DNA of 64,000 nucleotides, taken from positions 168,261-232,260 of the forward strand of contig KB298735.1 in NCBI GenBank assembly GCA_000328365.1, read 5' to 3'. The position numbers and the translations under genes were made by a program. The DNA comes from Capitella teleta (lineage: Eukaryota > Annelida > Polychaeta > Capitellidae). This document shows positions 43,731 to 56,104 of this stretch, one piece after another (the stretch's first letter is position 1; every line of letters begins with the position of its first letter). The notes below the pieces were generated by a model. That model was not told where the DNA came from and did no database searches. It saw only the letters and a list, made by a program, of their open reading frames with translations.

Positions 43731-45734
43731 CGACATGAACGCATTTACAGACTGATTTTCATAACACTACACGAACTATTTATTTGCATATAATTATGTT
43801 CCCATGTATTTTACTACTTGAAATGTATTCACCAAATGTAGGATGCATTGACACAGTGTCTTTTATACTTGTATATTAAAATGCCATTAAAGGGAGGGAG
43901 AACTGGTTAAAAATTGACTTTGAGTCGTTATTTGATGCACCATAAATGATTCCTATGCCTGGCCCACACAAGGAATATCATCGCTAACGATTTCGCGGGC
44001 GATATATTGCTAACTAGGCGTGACGTCAGCAGCTGTGATGAAACACCGAGTTCCCCATCTGTTACAATAGGCCTCGTCATATCAGCGTGTCCTGCGTCTA
44101 AACCCTTGGATATTTTTTTATTTTCTTTTCGGAAATAGATAGAATAATCATTTTGCCACCAGTCAGGCGCGAAAAAAAAATAGTTTTCGCTATTTTTCTT
44201 ATTTTAACAAGCGATTTTCTAGGACACCTACCATGTTTCTCATCCTGAAACAGTAAAAAGGTCAGCCAGAGTGCACCACGCATGCGCTTTCGTTTCGTAA
44301 ACAACAAAGATGTCCTTTTATGGCAAAGATGCTCTGCTCTGATTGGCTGAAATCGATAGCTTCACGAGGGGAACGGAACCAATCAGCCATCAGCCAAACC
44401 AAGCCATCAGCTGACGTTTGCCTCCTATACTTCGCAATGGAAGCCATTCTCCCATAGGCGCAATGCTAACCCCGATATTCGGAATGCATTATTTTCTTAC
44501 GCTTGCATCCAGGCATGGTGTTTTTGGCACGGAATGCTATCAATTGGTGCTATGAGTCAATAGAACATCACTTAAAATTTAGTTCCCCATCCCTTTAACG
44601 TTTATACGCATATCATACCTTCTTATATGATTATACAATATTTTGCACATTGATACTGTCGCAGCGATGCTTTGATTGACATTTCTTAGTTCGTCAGAAT
44701 AAAGTTTGTCAATTCTGGATAAAAATTACTTGCGTGTCAGTCTGGAATTGCGTGTTCAGGGTGGAATCGTCAACTTTTGAGTTGTGTTGCGTGACTCTAT
44801 ATCATACCAGGGTTCAAAGGTTGCAATATGAATCGTGACACAACATCACATTTATCTCCATTTGCCTTTCGTTCGTTCAATGAAACTAGACTGCCTAATG
44901 TTAAATATGAACTGGAAATTTATTACCCACACCATTCTCACAGGTCAAGAAATGTCGAATAAAATCGGTGAGATTCCATGTAGGAAAATTATTAAGACAA
45001 TGAAACGAAAGCTAGAGAAGCTGCTACTAGAGATTGGTCACAATTGAAGCATTGGCTTATTAATTACCTGATCCTGCTTCTCTCCGTTAATTATTTACTC
45101 CGGCGTTCTATTTTGGTGTAATTAGTAATTGACACAACTAAAATAACCGCAGTGCTTTGATAAGACCTTATCACGCAATGTCTGCGCGCAGTTATGAGGA
45201 TTGAAGGAGCTCTCGACGAGCAAAAATCCCCGTGGCGTGAAAGCTAAAAATGGTCTTGTTGCGTATAGCGTGCGAGCATTGTCAGCGAATAAAAGAATGT
45301 GAAAGCACCGAAATGGGACAGTCATGTTCATGAGATGCATCTTCGCACGGCTGCAAAATGCGCACTCGTCTTCTCTGCTTATATTGACCCTATAGTCTTG
45401 GTTTATCTCTCCCAAAAGCTTCAATATATCGAACCAATTTCTGCATTGCGTGTGTACCTAGAGATTCCAGACTCCTGATATGATATGCATTTGGTAGCAC
45501 CTCTATATGCATTTTTTATGCGTGAAATTCAATCGTCACAATTGTCTTTTTATCCGCATTAATTAATTAAACAATTAAGCGATTTATGTGATCATACGTA
45601 CTCACTGGAAATTTCTGATTTACATGTACTTTGCTTTTGACCTGTGAGAGAATTCACGATTTATTCTCAGAGAGTTTTGCTTGGAAAGCAGATGAGCATA
45701 CGCCATGTATACTCTATATACTCTATGTTCTATG
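43731..45734. other. Intergenic stretch without a recognised gene
   Basis: Holds the 3' flank of the basic-protein gene. A 100-codon frame on the minus strand at 45122-45424 lacks any domain or splice context. Nothing else is supported. Confidence 0.45.
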
Positions 45735-46221
45735 GTTTCCGAAGTGCGTTATGAAGACGATGGACCTTTTGATTTTAGGAAATGTTTGACCTGAGTGTGT
45801 GTGATTGTGTGATTGGGGTTTTACGGCTCCACCCTACTCTTATCGATAAATCCCAAGGGTTCTTTATCCTGCATACCACCATAGACAGCAGTATACATCG
45901 CCCGGCCTTGTTACGCAGTTGGGCAGCACTGCAGAGTCACTGAAGAATCACAATTGTAATTCACAATCATAACGCCCGTGGCCTGATCGGGTCTCGAACC
46001 CGTGACCTCGACCCCCACGGTCGGCGTAGAATTGCACTGAGCTATTCGGTGCCCCATGTTTGACCTGAGACAGAAATCAATGAAATTAGATTAGACAAAC
46101 GTCCAGAAAATGCTTGAGAAGAACGGAATGCGACCTAAGCCCTCTGGCTTCCCCCCTGGCCATCAGTGGTGTTCTACTGGCACATGTATATATATATCAC
46201 TTAGTATTATTTTAATAAAAA
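45735..46221 (-). pseudogene. CCDC169: Inverted fragment of CCDC169 intron 6 and exon 7
   Basis: Read on the minus strand, this matches CCDC169 from 36596 to about 36995: TTTATTAAAATAATACTAA, the AGTGATATATATAC block, GCTTAGGTCGCATTCC, TCTCAAGCATTTTCTGGAC, AATTTCATTGATTTCT, the acceptor and the first bases of exon 7 (CAGGTCAAACATT). It differs by scattered changes, lacks the (TTA)n array, and its exon part runs into a stop after a few codons. A SINE splits it within exon 7. It is a broken partial duplicate about 9 kb downstream in inverted orientation. Confidence 0.8.
45796..46055 (-). repeat. tRNA-derived SINE, copy 2, with target site duplication
   Basis: Same family as copy 1, on the minus strand: head with TAGCTCAGTGCAATTC and B box GGTTCGAGACC, body GCGTTATGATTGTGAATTA, then CTGCCCAACTGCGTAACAAG, GGTGGTATGCAGGATAA and tail GGAGCCGTAAAACCCC ending in CACA-rich sequence. 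The 14-bp direct repeat ATGTTTGACCTGAG lies at 45782-45795 and 46056-46069, a clear target site duplication, so its borders are exact and the insertion is later than the CCDC169 fragment it interrupts. Confidence 0.93.
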
Positions 46222-47744
46222 CAGTTTCTCTTCCTCAGATAGGGTTCAAAACAATATGACATGAAATCAACATTCAGCTTAAAAGGTCAGTGTTCCTATT
46301 AAAATTACATGTCAAGGACGCCATGTAGTCCAATCAATGAAGCTTCAAAAATGGGGGCACCCGGACAAAATTGCAACAGAGTAGAGCAGAGAATTGAATT
46401 AAATGCCCGAACATAGTGCTATAAGCTAGTAAAATAAATCTGATATATGGCAAATCATTCAAAATGACATTTATAATACAAGTTCAACGCACTGCCACTA
46501 AGCCAGACAGGTAGCCATAGCAACTATGGTTGTACTGGGCATCCCATAGATGTCTCGACAAATTCACAGACCAGATTGTCCGGCAATATAAATGTACACA
46601 AGATCTTGGCGACCATTGTGACCATGATCTCTGACCCCTGCCTGACCCATGAACTATGATCCAGGACTCACTTTCAACCCTCAACCAATTACGATACCCA
46701 ATGATCAATATACCAATGATATACAATAATATAGTGTGCCCCATGTGCAATTGGGTTCGTGTTCTTATGATTTTGCCAAGAAATCATCTGTTTGACATTG
46801 TTTATCTGGAATAATTATATGGTTACTAAATTTGTAAATTTGGCATATGCACTATTGGGCGTTATTGTTAGCCCAGAAATCGCGCCCTGAAGAATGCTTT
46901 CTCATGTCAGCCCCAATCCCCATCATTTATCGAGGGTCAACAAAAAAGTGTAAGGCCCCTTTTTCCTGCTCTATGTTCTATGGTTTCCAAAGTGCGTTAT
47001 GAAGTCGGGTTGTAGACCAGTACAAGCAACTGAGATTTAGAAATCAACTTAATTTTTTCGTTCAGTTACACTATAGGGCTACGTAAAAGTAATTATCCCG
47101 TTGTTAACAATGGGAGTCGTCGTATTTCAATTTGTTGATGAATAATGTTCACAGTTGACCGCATTTTTCAACATTGGTATCTCGTCAATCCAACCAGCCC
47201 TTAGAATCGATATAAAAAGGTTCTAGAATGAACAGAGGTCCTCTTGAAATTCAGCCTCAAGACTGGATATCTTGTGTATGCATGAAGGCCATACATGCAC
47301 CACAGATTCAAACTAATTTATTTAACTATGGGCATTTTTATTACAGATCATACATTCAGATCTCTTGCACTTTTGGAGATCGACAGTAGCAGCTTTATAC
47401 TGTATTAGCCATGCATGGTGTATATAGATAGTTCTTTCAGGTTAAAGGTGATCATTATGAGTGCTGTTATGCCAAGATCAATCCTTCCTGATGGAGTTAG
47501 GAATATCCATGCAAGCGGAACGTCCAATGATGCAATAGCTAGATACTCCACAGTTGTCATTCAATGCTAAATAGTTCACTATTGCACACAGCGGAGAGCA
47601 AAACTTGACGGAAATAATCCATCCAGTATATCACAATATCTACAAAGGTGTTAGTCACAAGCTTGTAAATATATTATTTATTCAATTGATTTAAAGGTTC
47701 CAATTTTAGGTTTCAACTAAGGAGACTTTCTTTGGTGCGTATAA
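46222..47744. other. Intergenic stretch without a recognised gene
   Basis: No supported gene. Near 46970-47003 a 35-bp stretch (CTATGTTCTATGGTTTCC then AAGTGCGTTATGAAG) repeats one at 45722-45755 almost exactly, in the same orientation. Confidence 0.4.
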
Positions 47745-48035
47745 TTGTTAATATTCTGCCGACCAGTCTGCCTCGCCAGTGTCCCAAATTTCATACTCTG
47801 CAAAGAAAAAATCCCTATCCAGGGCTGCATCATTTCAACCTCCTCTGTAATGGACAAATGGACACTGAACCTGGATGAGGGGAAAGAGGTCGACGTCATC
47901 TACTGCGACTATATGAAGGTCTTGGATACAGTCGTCCACCAAAGGCTACTGTTGAAGCCTAAACTGCATGACATCGCAGGGAGAATCGGGATCTGGCTGA
48001 GGAACATCCTTGTGGAAAAAAGACAAAAGGTGTAG
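47745..48035 (+). mobile_element. Worn LINE fragment (non-LTR reverse transcriptase, CR1/Jockey-like)
   Basis: A conceptual frame holds pieces of a reverse transcriptase: CRPVCLASVPN (usual RPVSLTSVP), then after an internal deletion VMDKWTLNLDEGKEVDVIYC, DYMKVLDTVVHQRLL (usual DFxKAFDTVxHxxLL, the first catalytic Asp motif) and GIWLRNILVEKRQKV (usual WIxxFLxxRxQxV). The second catalytic motif with two Asp residues is absent. Both ends are missing, so it is a dead insertion. The exact clade cannot be told without a search. Confidence 0.8.
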
Positions 48036-49369
48036 GTCCTGTGTCTAATATAAAGGACGTATGTTTGATTTATTTCGTTTGTTTCGGGTATTCATGATTA
48101 GAAAATATCAACACGACCTAGAAAGCAGATCAAAGCGGCGCAATTAATAAATGCAATAGATGTACGAGTAGAAGTTTGGCTCATCCTGGGTGTCATATAC
48201 GAATGAGAGGACGACTACAGCTTCCAGGATTCCCTTTGAACATACTTTGAAGGCGATTTGTGTGAAAATGAGATTTTGTTGGTCTTTCTTTTCTGTCCAG
48301 AAGCATGATGCTTATTTCCTTGTGAATCGATATGCACAGCACAAGGACAGTATGCTAAACTGTTACATCAAGGAGACCACGTACAAGAATGTATGGCAGA
48401 GAATCGAGCCGGTGACGTCATAGCTGCATGACATCCAACGTGAGATGGAGGCGAGATATTTAAGCTCTCAAATTGAATGCATCTTGGAAATAGCACAAAG
48501 TAGATGTAATGTCTTAAAAAGTGTCGACCAAAAGGCGTGTTTGGTAGGATGGGTCTTCAAGCATTCGCTACCATCTCAAAGCAATCAGAAGCCCTGTGTA
48601 AAAAGTACACATATTGGTAATTGGTAATTGGTATTGGTAATTTGATTGAGCTCTGGGAAAAAATACCTGTAATACACACGCATGAGTTAAATAGGGGTGA
48701 GGGGCGAGGAGCTTACCTGACACCGATTCGTAGTTCGCAGGTGAATCCACCCCGTGTTAGAAGACAACAAGAATATTCAAGATTCAAGTTGAGCTAGTGC
48801 AGGCTTTTGCAAGATGCCGGACTGTCTGCGCTCAGTGCGATGGTATATATTATTATGGGGTAATTCCATTAGCGTAAATGTATTCATTAGCAATTAGTAC
48901 CAGTCATATATGGCATGAATCTGCAGGTTTTGAATTAGTCGTCCGCTACGCCAATCTGTTCCACAAGACATCTAACGATTTTGCTTATTATCCAGGTACA
49001 ACATGTCGTGGGCGCACTTACCTCTGCCAAAGTGCACGTTAAATTATTTCAAGCAAGCGCTATTTGTCTGAAATTATCGGGAAATTTCTTTGCTCCTAAA
49101 GCGGTCATTTACCGAATGAAATTCATGAAATTCGGTAATGAGAACCTTCCGCTATGAACAGATAAACAACGTCGTCTTCATTTGCAGGATTATGCGGGAG
49201 TGTTCATTCTGAGTGAGGAACGTTGCTTTTTGGTTTCATTCCTGGAGAGCCTCCCTCGTCCAGGTCATCATAGTGCAGTGCTTGGATTGGTGAGCAGCAA
49301 CCTCCGCTTCTGATTCGCATCTTCTTATCTCGTTGTTTAATTTACATACTGATCTGTTCGATCTGACAG
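48036..49369. other. Stretch without a recognised gene
   Basis: Several short acceptor-donor units appear near 49187-49286 and could be leader or small coding exons for the candidate exons that follow, but none has enough coding length to support. Confidence 0.3.
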
Positions 49370-49574
49370 AGAGCGATGAACTGGAGTCAGCATCTGATCT
49401 GCCACGTGAACTACACACTGTCTGCCACGGCCTTCCAGTCAGCACTCTGCTCCATAACTCGCAGCCACGTGAGTCACTCGCTCATCTCTTTACTCACTAC
49501 TCACTTTCTTGTTTGCAGAGACGGCGTACAACTCGATGAAGCGGCGACATGAATTGCGAATAATAAATAAATGA
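49370..49574 (+). CDS. Candidate last two exons of an unknown gene
   Basis: An exon at 49370-49468 (99 nt, phase 1 in and out, donor CAC|GTGAGT) and one at 49519-49574 (acceptor TTTGCAG) join in frame to give an acidic then basic tail: SDELESASDLPRELH, a stretch with TLLHNSQP, then TAYNSMKRRHELRIINK and a stop. The intron would be only 50 bp, and AATAAA overlaps the stop region. I do not recognise the product; no upstream exons are assigned. Confidence 0.3.
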
Positions 49575-49869
49575 TGAATTGTATTGTTTTTAATGATTAA
49601 AATTATCATTACACTTTTAGAAAATATATTCCAACAGCAATAATTCCAATTAATGTTGAACATATAATTCGATAAGGAATTAGAACCCTTGACCCTCGGT
49701 TATCTATGAGTGTCCATTATATCTCTGATGTTCTGCCCTTCAATTTTGTAAAGTCAAACGTGATTATAATTAAAGTGGATTAACGAACACAACATTATAG
49801 TCAGGCCTCAGCAAGAATTCTCAAATCAAAACTCCCCCCCCCCCCCCGTCAATATACCAAATAAAATCC

Positions 49870-49935
49870 AATATTGGACGAGTACAAAGGCGAGCCACCA
49901 TAATGTTAGTAATCCGGGACAACCGGCCTATTTAA
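49870..49935 (+). mobile_element. LINE 3' remnant (CR1/Jockey-like)
   Basis: The frame VQRRATIMLVIRDNRPI matches the widely shared end of CR1/Jockey-type reverse transcriptase proteins (VQRRATxMxxxxRxLxY). Only some twenty codons survive. It may belong to the same old insertion as 47745-48035 or to another. Confidence 0.55.
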
Positions 49936-50233
49936 TGATATGGAACGGACTGCCCAACAGTATCGTAGAATCTCCGTCACTTGCAAAACAATGCTGTTGA
50001 ATACGATTAATCCGCCTCACAGAAACACAAGCGCTGGTATCGAAGGCATTGGCCTCGATCACCACAAAGAAAGATGACGATTCGGTAATCATATTTTTAT
50101 TGCTGCTCATCCCCGAGAATCGGACAAACTGACAATGGTTGATCAGCGAGTCAGGGGACCAAATTGAAGTCCTGATTTGTCTGATATCTGCTGTCGTACC
50201 CAAGTCCTTCATGGGCTACACAACTGCAGTCCT

Positions 50234-50430
50234 GGGCAATAGGCACAAGTTCAGTCGATTGGAGCACATGACGGATATATCTATGTCGCCTGAGAAGGTT
50301 AAGGTCCTGAGTTCGAGGCTCGGTTGGGCCACAGGGCGTAATTTGTTATGTCAATGACTGTGGTGCTGACCAACTGCAAAACAAGACGAGCACTGTGTGT
50401 CACCACATGTCTATATGATAGATAGTACCC
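50234..50430 (+). repeat. tRNA-derived SINE, diverged copy 3
   Basis: A head with an A-box-like TTCAGTCGATTGG and a B box GAGTTCGAGGCTC near 50310, then GGGCCACAGGGCGTAA and GGTGCTGACCAACTGCAAAACAAG, which aligns with the mid-body of copy 2 (AGTGCTGCCCAACTGCGTAACAAG). The distal body and tail are worn or absent. Confidence 0.65.
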
Positions 50431-50965
50431 TGGATAAAGTCGAATTGCCTTGCCTTGTCTGGACAAGTCACACTAGTCACACCCCAGTTGTTCAAAACTT
50501 GTTCCTTAATTTAATTATTCAACGACAAAATAATATCAAAGACACACGCAGGAATATGGTAAACAAGAGTCCATATCAGTATTCAATTTATTGATATTTG
50601 GTCAGAAGGCAGCTCTATTTCTAATAAATTTTGATTACATGAAGCACCTCGAGAAGTTAAACAATTAATATTCAAACTTCAATAACAACCAAAGCAATGT
50701 TTGTTAAGTACAAAGCTGTGTGAAATCTTATTCACATAAACATAAAACAAGGAAATTCAGAACGTTGCTGAAATTGTTCTTAATCTAAAGATGGTAAAAC
50801 ACTTGAAGCACAAACACCAATAATTATAACAAATTGATACAAATTGAATTTGCAGGCTAAATATCGAATATTTGCTATAGCTGTATCCAAATGTTACGTA
50901 AATAAACTTGGACGCACTATTGCATCAACTCAACAAGTATAATTATAATTCAATCTGAGCAGTTG

Positions 50966-50979
50966 GTAACCATGGCAAC
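50966..50979. promoter_or_regulatory. RFX X-box (GTAACCATGGCAAC)
   Basis: A full match to the RFX consensus GTNRCC-AT-RGYAAC and nearly palindromic. It lies about 50 bp downstream of the stop of the minus-strand gene at 51029, that is in its 3' flank, so its target is unclear. Confidence 0.4.
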
Positions 50980-51028
50980 GTAGACAAAAAAAAAATAACA
51001 TTGAGGATAAATTCAGAACGACTGCATG

Positions 51029-52196
51029 CTAGTAATCAGAATCAACTTCTTCGGCGTCACTAAGGATTTTCGACCTTGACCTTGACCTTGCCGTTTGAGG
51101 TCGATTGTTCGTCGTTGTTTCATCGACGAGGCTTTCTGGGTCGGATTCGAATTTAATGTCATACATTTCATCCGCACTTTCGACCGAGTCTTTGCAGTGT
51201 GGTTCCGGAGAAAGCGGTCTTTCGTGTGCTATCTGGGGGTTTTTAGCACTACCTTCATCCTCATCCTCAAAATCTTCAAGCGAGACAATAGTGTCTTGCA
51301 TGCCGCTTGGGATATCACAGAGCTCCTCGTCGCTGTAGTCACCCTTCATCACCACTGGACCTTCTAATTCGACCGATTTCCTCACTTCTGTGACTGTACG
51401 TTTCTCTTCGTAGATCACGTGATAAACGCCATTGTTATTCGTGGCTGTTCCATTCGTTGATCCCACCCCGGTTCTAGTGGTTTTGTAACTCGGCGGTGCT
51501 GACATGGGTCGCTGCTTGGTTTTCAACGGACTGGTGTTCGGGTGAGGCAGATTCGAAGATTGAATCGAGTGAACTTTGACCTTGGTAACGCTTCGGTAAG
51601 GGTCATACCAACAGCTCTGTCGCTCCGGGAGGTTTGAGTAGTTGGAGTTATGACGCATGCATTGTGGGATATTCTCCTCCAAAGCCATTTGCTGAGATCG
51701 TTTGTGTAACTCCTTTGGATATTTGTACTTGATGAACGAGGACGACCTCGGCCGCCTTAATGCCCACTTGTTGAATTCGATGTCGTCTTTATCGTCATCT
51801 TCTTTCGTGGAATCAACCCAAGCCCGAGTCGGTTCAGTCTTTGCATTTCGACTTGAGCCTACTTCGTCCTTTTCGCTTTTTAACCGCCATTTTCTTGACT
51901 TCTTAAAGGTCATACCACGCATCATATTGCTGATGCCACTGAAATCTAGGTCAAGGTCATCTTTTGATCTAACTTTTTCAATGGCATCGCTCTGAATGTT
52001 TTCAGGCAGCTGTTCGGTGTTTGGGGGAGATTTCTTCCTCGTTCTCCGTCTCACTCGGCGTGTTTGGTTTGCGTCTGAGATGGACAGCCAGTGCCGCCTC
52101 TCGAAAGGAGTATATCCGGTGTTGTCGACGTACGTGGTTGGTCCCACTGGGAGAAACGTTGGCATGGTGACGGTTTCACAACAACCTATCACAGCT
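51029..52196 (-). CDS. Disordered protein of unknown function, last coding exon
   Basis: One long exon (acceptor GTTCTTGCAG at 52197-52206) open to TAG at 51029-51031. If translation starts at the internal ATG at 52165 it gives 378 residues beginning MPTFLPVGPTTYVDNTG; the exon also stays open upstream of that ATG and starts at phase 2, so earlier coding exons are likely. The protein is charged and low in order: an Arg-Lys cluster (TRRVRRRTRKK) near residue 35, an acidic central piece, RPRSSSFIKYKYPKEL, RPMSAPPSYKTT, and a strongly acidic C-terminal third ending in DAEEVDSDY. No signal peptide, membrane segment or enzyme motif. I do not recognise the family. Length and biased composition support a real gene. 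Confidence 0.7.
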
Positions 52197-55100
52197 CTGC
52201 AAGAACGAAAGTATCACGATAAATGATTTTGAAATATAACATGAGCTAGCGAAAAAAACTCCAGTATAAATTTTTTTTGGCAGCGTTGCCAATATTTGAC
52301 AATCCAATAGATGTTTCCATTTAGACCGAAAACACAGAGAAATAAATCCAGATTCACCTCTAAAGCACCGCAAAATCAATCAGATCAATGAGTTCTTTCT
52401 TTTCTTTCAAAGCCCCCTTTCAGTGCAACCATTTGCTCTCAATGTATTATTAAGAGCATAAAAAAAATAAGCAAAAACAAGAATTACACAAAAGCTACCT
52501 CAAGAGCTAAGTCATTGCTCTCAAATAGTATGGAATCGCTTCTTTCAGTGATACTGTTAAATCGACATATACAAGATGAAATTATACAAAGTGGACACAC
52601 ATCAGCAATGTATTGAAAGTCCCAGCACACAATCTCTATTGATTTAGCAATCCCACCTGCTACCACACTATCCTCAATGACCAATGCTTTGAACAGCAGC
52701 TTCGGATTCTGTGTTTATTCCAGTCCAGACTTTGAGAGAACTATCGATCGATATATTTCGCTCACCTGATCACCTGTGCTGAATCACAAAGAGCAGATTA
52801 TGTTTCAGCAGCAAAACCCGATTAGATGAAACTCGTTAAGAACACCTTTCATTTAGGTGACCGCATAATCTCATTTGGAATGATTATCAAGTTAGTTTAA
52901 TAGAATATACTGTGAAATGAAGGAACAAGCGATTTACCTTATTTGTTATTCAGTTGTGTTTGCTAACGAATTTCTGTTGTTTATTTTCAGATTGATGGAA
53001 ATCTTCTAGTATTTCATTGATCAGGGATTTATCGGATTCTTCTATTTCGATGTTATAATTATTTTGGGCGACTCTGCTTGTCTTGAGTGACATAATTTAG
53101 ATCTACTTTAGTCAGAACATATCCATTTCATTATTGGGTCCCACCGCTTATAATATAAACACCTTTCAGCTAGAAATCCAATCTGATTACCACGCCTCTT
53201 ATGACGCATCGCCAAAAGTGGAAAAAAATATATTATCCACCAAAGAAAATAAAGCCACATGCATGCTCACAGAGAACTTTTACAAGCGGGTATTGAGAAT
53301 TAGAATAGCTTTTTTTGTTAATGAATAAGCTTCAAGTTAATACAATGCATTAAGTTCGAGGTTCGTAAAACTCATTCTCACAGATCAAGAGAATAAGTTT
53401 ACAACTGCTATCTGCATATACAATATTATGCGTGGTTTTGTGCATTGATTGACCGATGGACATGTTATACGTACATGTATACAAAGTACAGTCACGTATT
53501 ACCTTTATATAAACGCTGCCTGTGATGAAGTGGTAATGAGGGAGCTATTAACACACCATTGTTCGCAATGCCGGGTGGAAACCCTTGAAGAAAGTAGATT
53601 AAGTATTTCATTTGCAAGCTTTTTGTCGAAAATAAATAAAGGAAACTTGCGTCTTATCCCGACTAAACTCTGATATTAAAAGATGTCAATTTGGCTGATC
53701 GGTTGAATGATTGATCCTGTCACCTGTCACCTGTCACCTGTGAGGTAGCTAACCATCGCGCACAGTCAACGATGGGATCTTGATTCAGGATAATTAATTG
53801 AGATTTTTGTGACATCAGATATGGTCGCACTTAGCATGTGATTCCCAGAACTGGGTTTGCAATTCTTCCTTTCGGCAATGAAGATTTTGAATAAGGACAA
53901 GTACATGGTGGTGATTCTATTCAGAAAATACTTATGGCTATGAGAATTGGTGTTTTATAACCGTTAGGAGTGTCTCCACTTTCTGTCGCAAAACTGGGAA
54001 GCTGGTAGAATGATTATTGCAAATGGGCAATATGCCAATATCCCATACCGCGCATTAATTTTTACAATTAACTTCCCACAAAACTGTTGTATTATGTTGT
54101 ATTATGCTGTTGCAACATGCACCTATTCCACTAATACCGACAAGTGAAACCAAATCGAACTAGCCAACCACAATGAACAGTTGCCTTAATTCACCCTTTG
54201 CGTGTGAACCTAAGTAATTACGCAATCACTTCATGTAAAAGAAACTATTGCAATGTGGGGTTATTAAAATGGCGAAATATTGAGACAATGTGTCAATACT
54301 TTAATTTCTTATAATCCATAATACCTACAGCGAGAACTGCAATTGTATTGTAATGGCATCTTTCTGTGAGTCTTCTCTGTAAACAATATTACAGGAAATC
54401 TGCGCATACAGATTTTATGGACTCCTATGGGGTATACGCAATTAATTGAAAGTATTGCACGGTTTAAATGAGAAAACAGGTAAAACAGATCGCATAACAC
54501 CCTTAACGTTATATCACAGATCTCCCCAACCAGGGCGTCAATCTCTCCGCCGTGGTCCGCGCTCGTTATGCCATCGGAACACCTGTACACCATCCGGATA
54601 AAGCATTAACAGCAGCGTGTCATTCCTCATTAATTACCACAAAAATACTGATCACGGTTGAGTGAACAGTGGTTGATACTCAGAGACACAGACGTATACA
54701 CAACCTACCTATAATTAATTAGCACTCATCCCCAGGGTAGTGACAGCTCCACAAATTAATCAGTAATCAAATCAAGCGGAATGCAAGTGCCATCGACACG
54801 ACTGATCCCACGAGGGAGGCCCCGTTTACAGTGCATAGCAACCACTATTGATCACCTTGCAAGCGAGTAGCAGAGAATAAATAATGTAAAGCTGTCGTGG
54901 AGAGTTGCCGCCAACAATTCTTGTTTAATCGCGTGGTTAAACAAGTTTGCTTAGCGGTTTTGTTAAGGTGCATCAAGTCATGAGTTTAACGCTGTTGCAC
55001 TTGCTGGGAACTCTTGTCAGAATGGCGGCAAACTTTTGAGAATAATCGTTCTCTTGCTCGCTGAAGTGTAGAGAAATATCCACCGCTGTTTTTTTTTGTT

Positions 55101-56104
55101 TTTTTTTTTTTTGTTTTTTGTTTTTTTGTTTTTTTTTTTTTCTATTATAAACGCAGAATGTTTACTCGGAGTGCATTCGGTGCATACCATAGGTTTTATT
55201 GCGTAACGCACTAGTTGTTAACTCATATCAAAGACTTTAGAGCGAAGCTATATAGGATCTTTGCTCATGTTATGGCAAAACGAAGTTGATCGTCACGTGA
55301 CTCAGAGTTATGCATGAGATCGTGTAAACATGAGGACCCAACTGGCTCATCCTCAGAAAGTGGCGACTGAAAATCGATTTATGCATAATATCAATATTAA
55401 ACCAACTGACCAGCATGTTAATCATAATCATCCCATTCAATGATAGTAATTTGTTTTTTCCAGTCAAAGTGATGTTGATAAATTTATCTATCACATCCTC
55501 TCTACGTGCATATTCCTTCTCGGTTATGATGGTCAATCGGGGACATTTTTGGATTAAGTAGGAATGTTATATCGTAGAAGGTTGAGAAATTGAGGAACAA
55601 TGCAGAACAAGCGTTGGTATAGCGAACCCAAATGATGTGGTATCGCATATTATACGCGAAGCAGTCCACGATTTCCTAACGTTGCGTCATTAATTACATA
55701 ACCGATGCAATATTTTCAAATTTGCTCCAAGTGAAGGATTTTGATAATCATAACTTGTCAGCAATGTAAATATACTTTAACATACTTTAACACTATACTT
55801 TAACACTATACTTTAACACTATACTTTAACACTATACTTTAATATTACGTACAGAAAACATTTCTCTTCTTTTAACTGCAGTCTATTTCGATAATCGAAC
55901 AATCAGAGCAGAAACATACACAATATGGCATATCAATTGGTTATAAACTATGATTATTCTCGCAATGACCTAAGAATAAATCTCCAAGTTCCAGATCAAA
56001 GCAATAATGTGATTACTTCGTGTCCAAGCAGTGCACTATACACCAATCGACATTCGACACACAGCCAGAAACACCTGTGATATACTGTAAGAGTAGCTGC
56101 TTAC
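52197..56104. other. Intron or intergenic region
   Basis: If 56105-56280 belongs to the 51029 gene, this is intron with at least one missing exon. A T-rich tract lies at 55089-55141 and a 13-bp tandem array at 55771-55843. A stop-free stretch at 52496-52684 on the minus strand ends in GAG|GTAGCT but has no family resemblance. Confidence 0.35.
55771..55843. repeat. 13-bp tandem repeat (CTATACTTTAACA)n
   Basis: About five and a half near-perfect units, the first shortened. Confidence 0.85.

Noticed and set aside
45122-45424. 100-residue minus-strand frame
   Set aside because: No domain, no Kozak or splice context, composition like the surrounding non-coding DNA.
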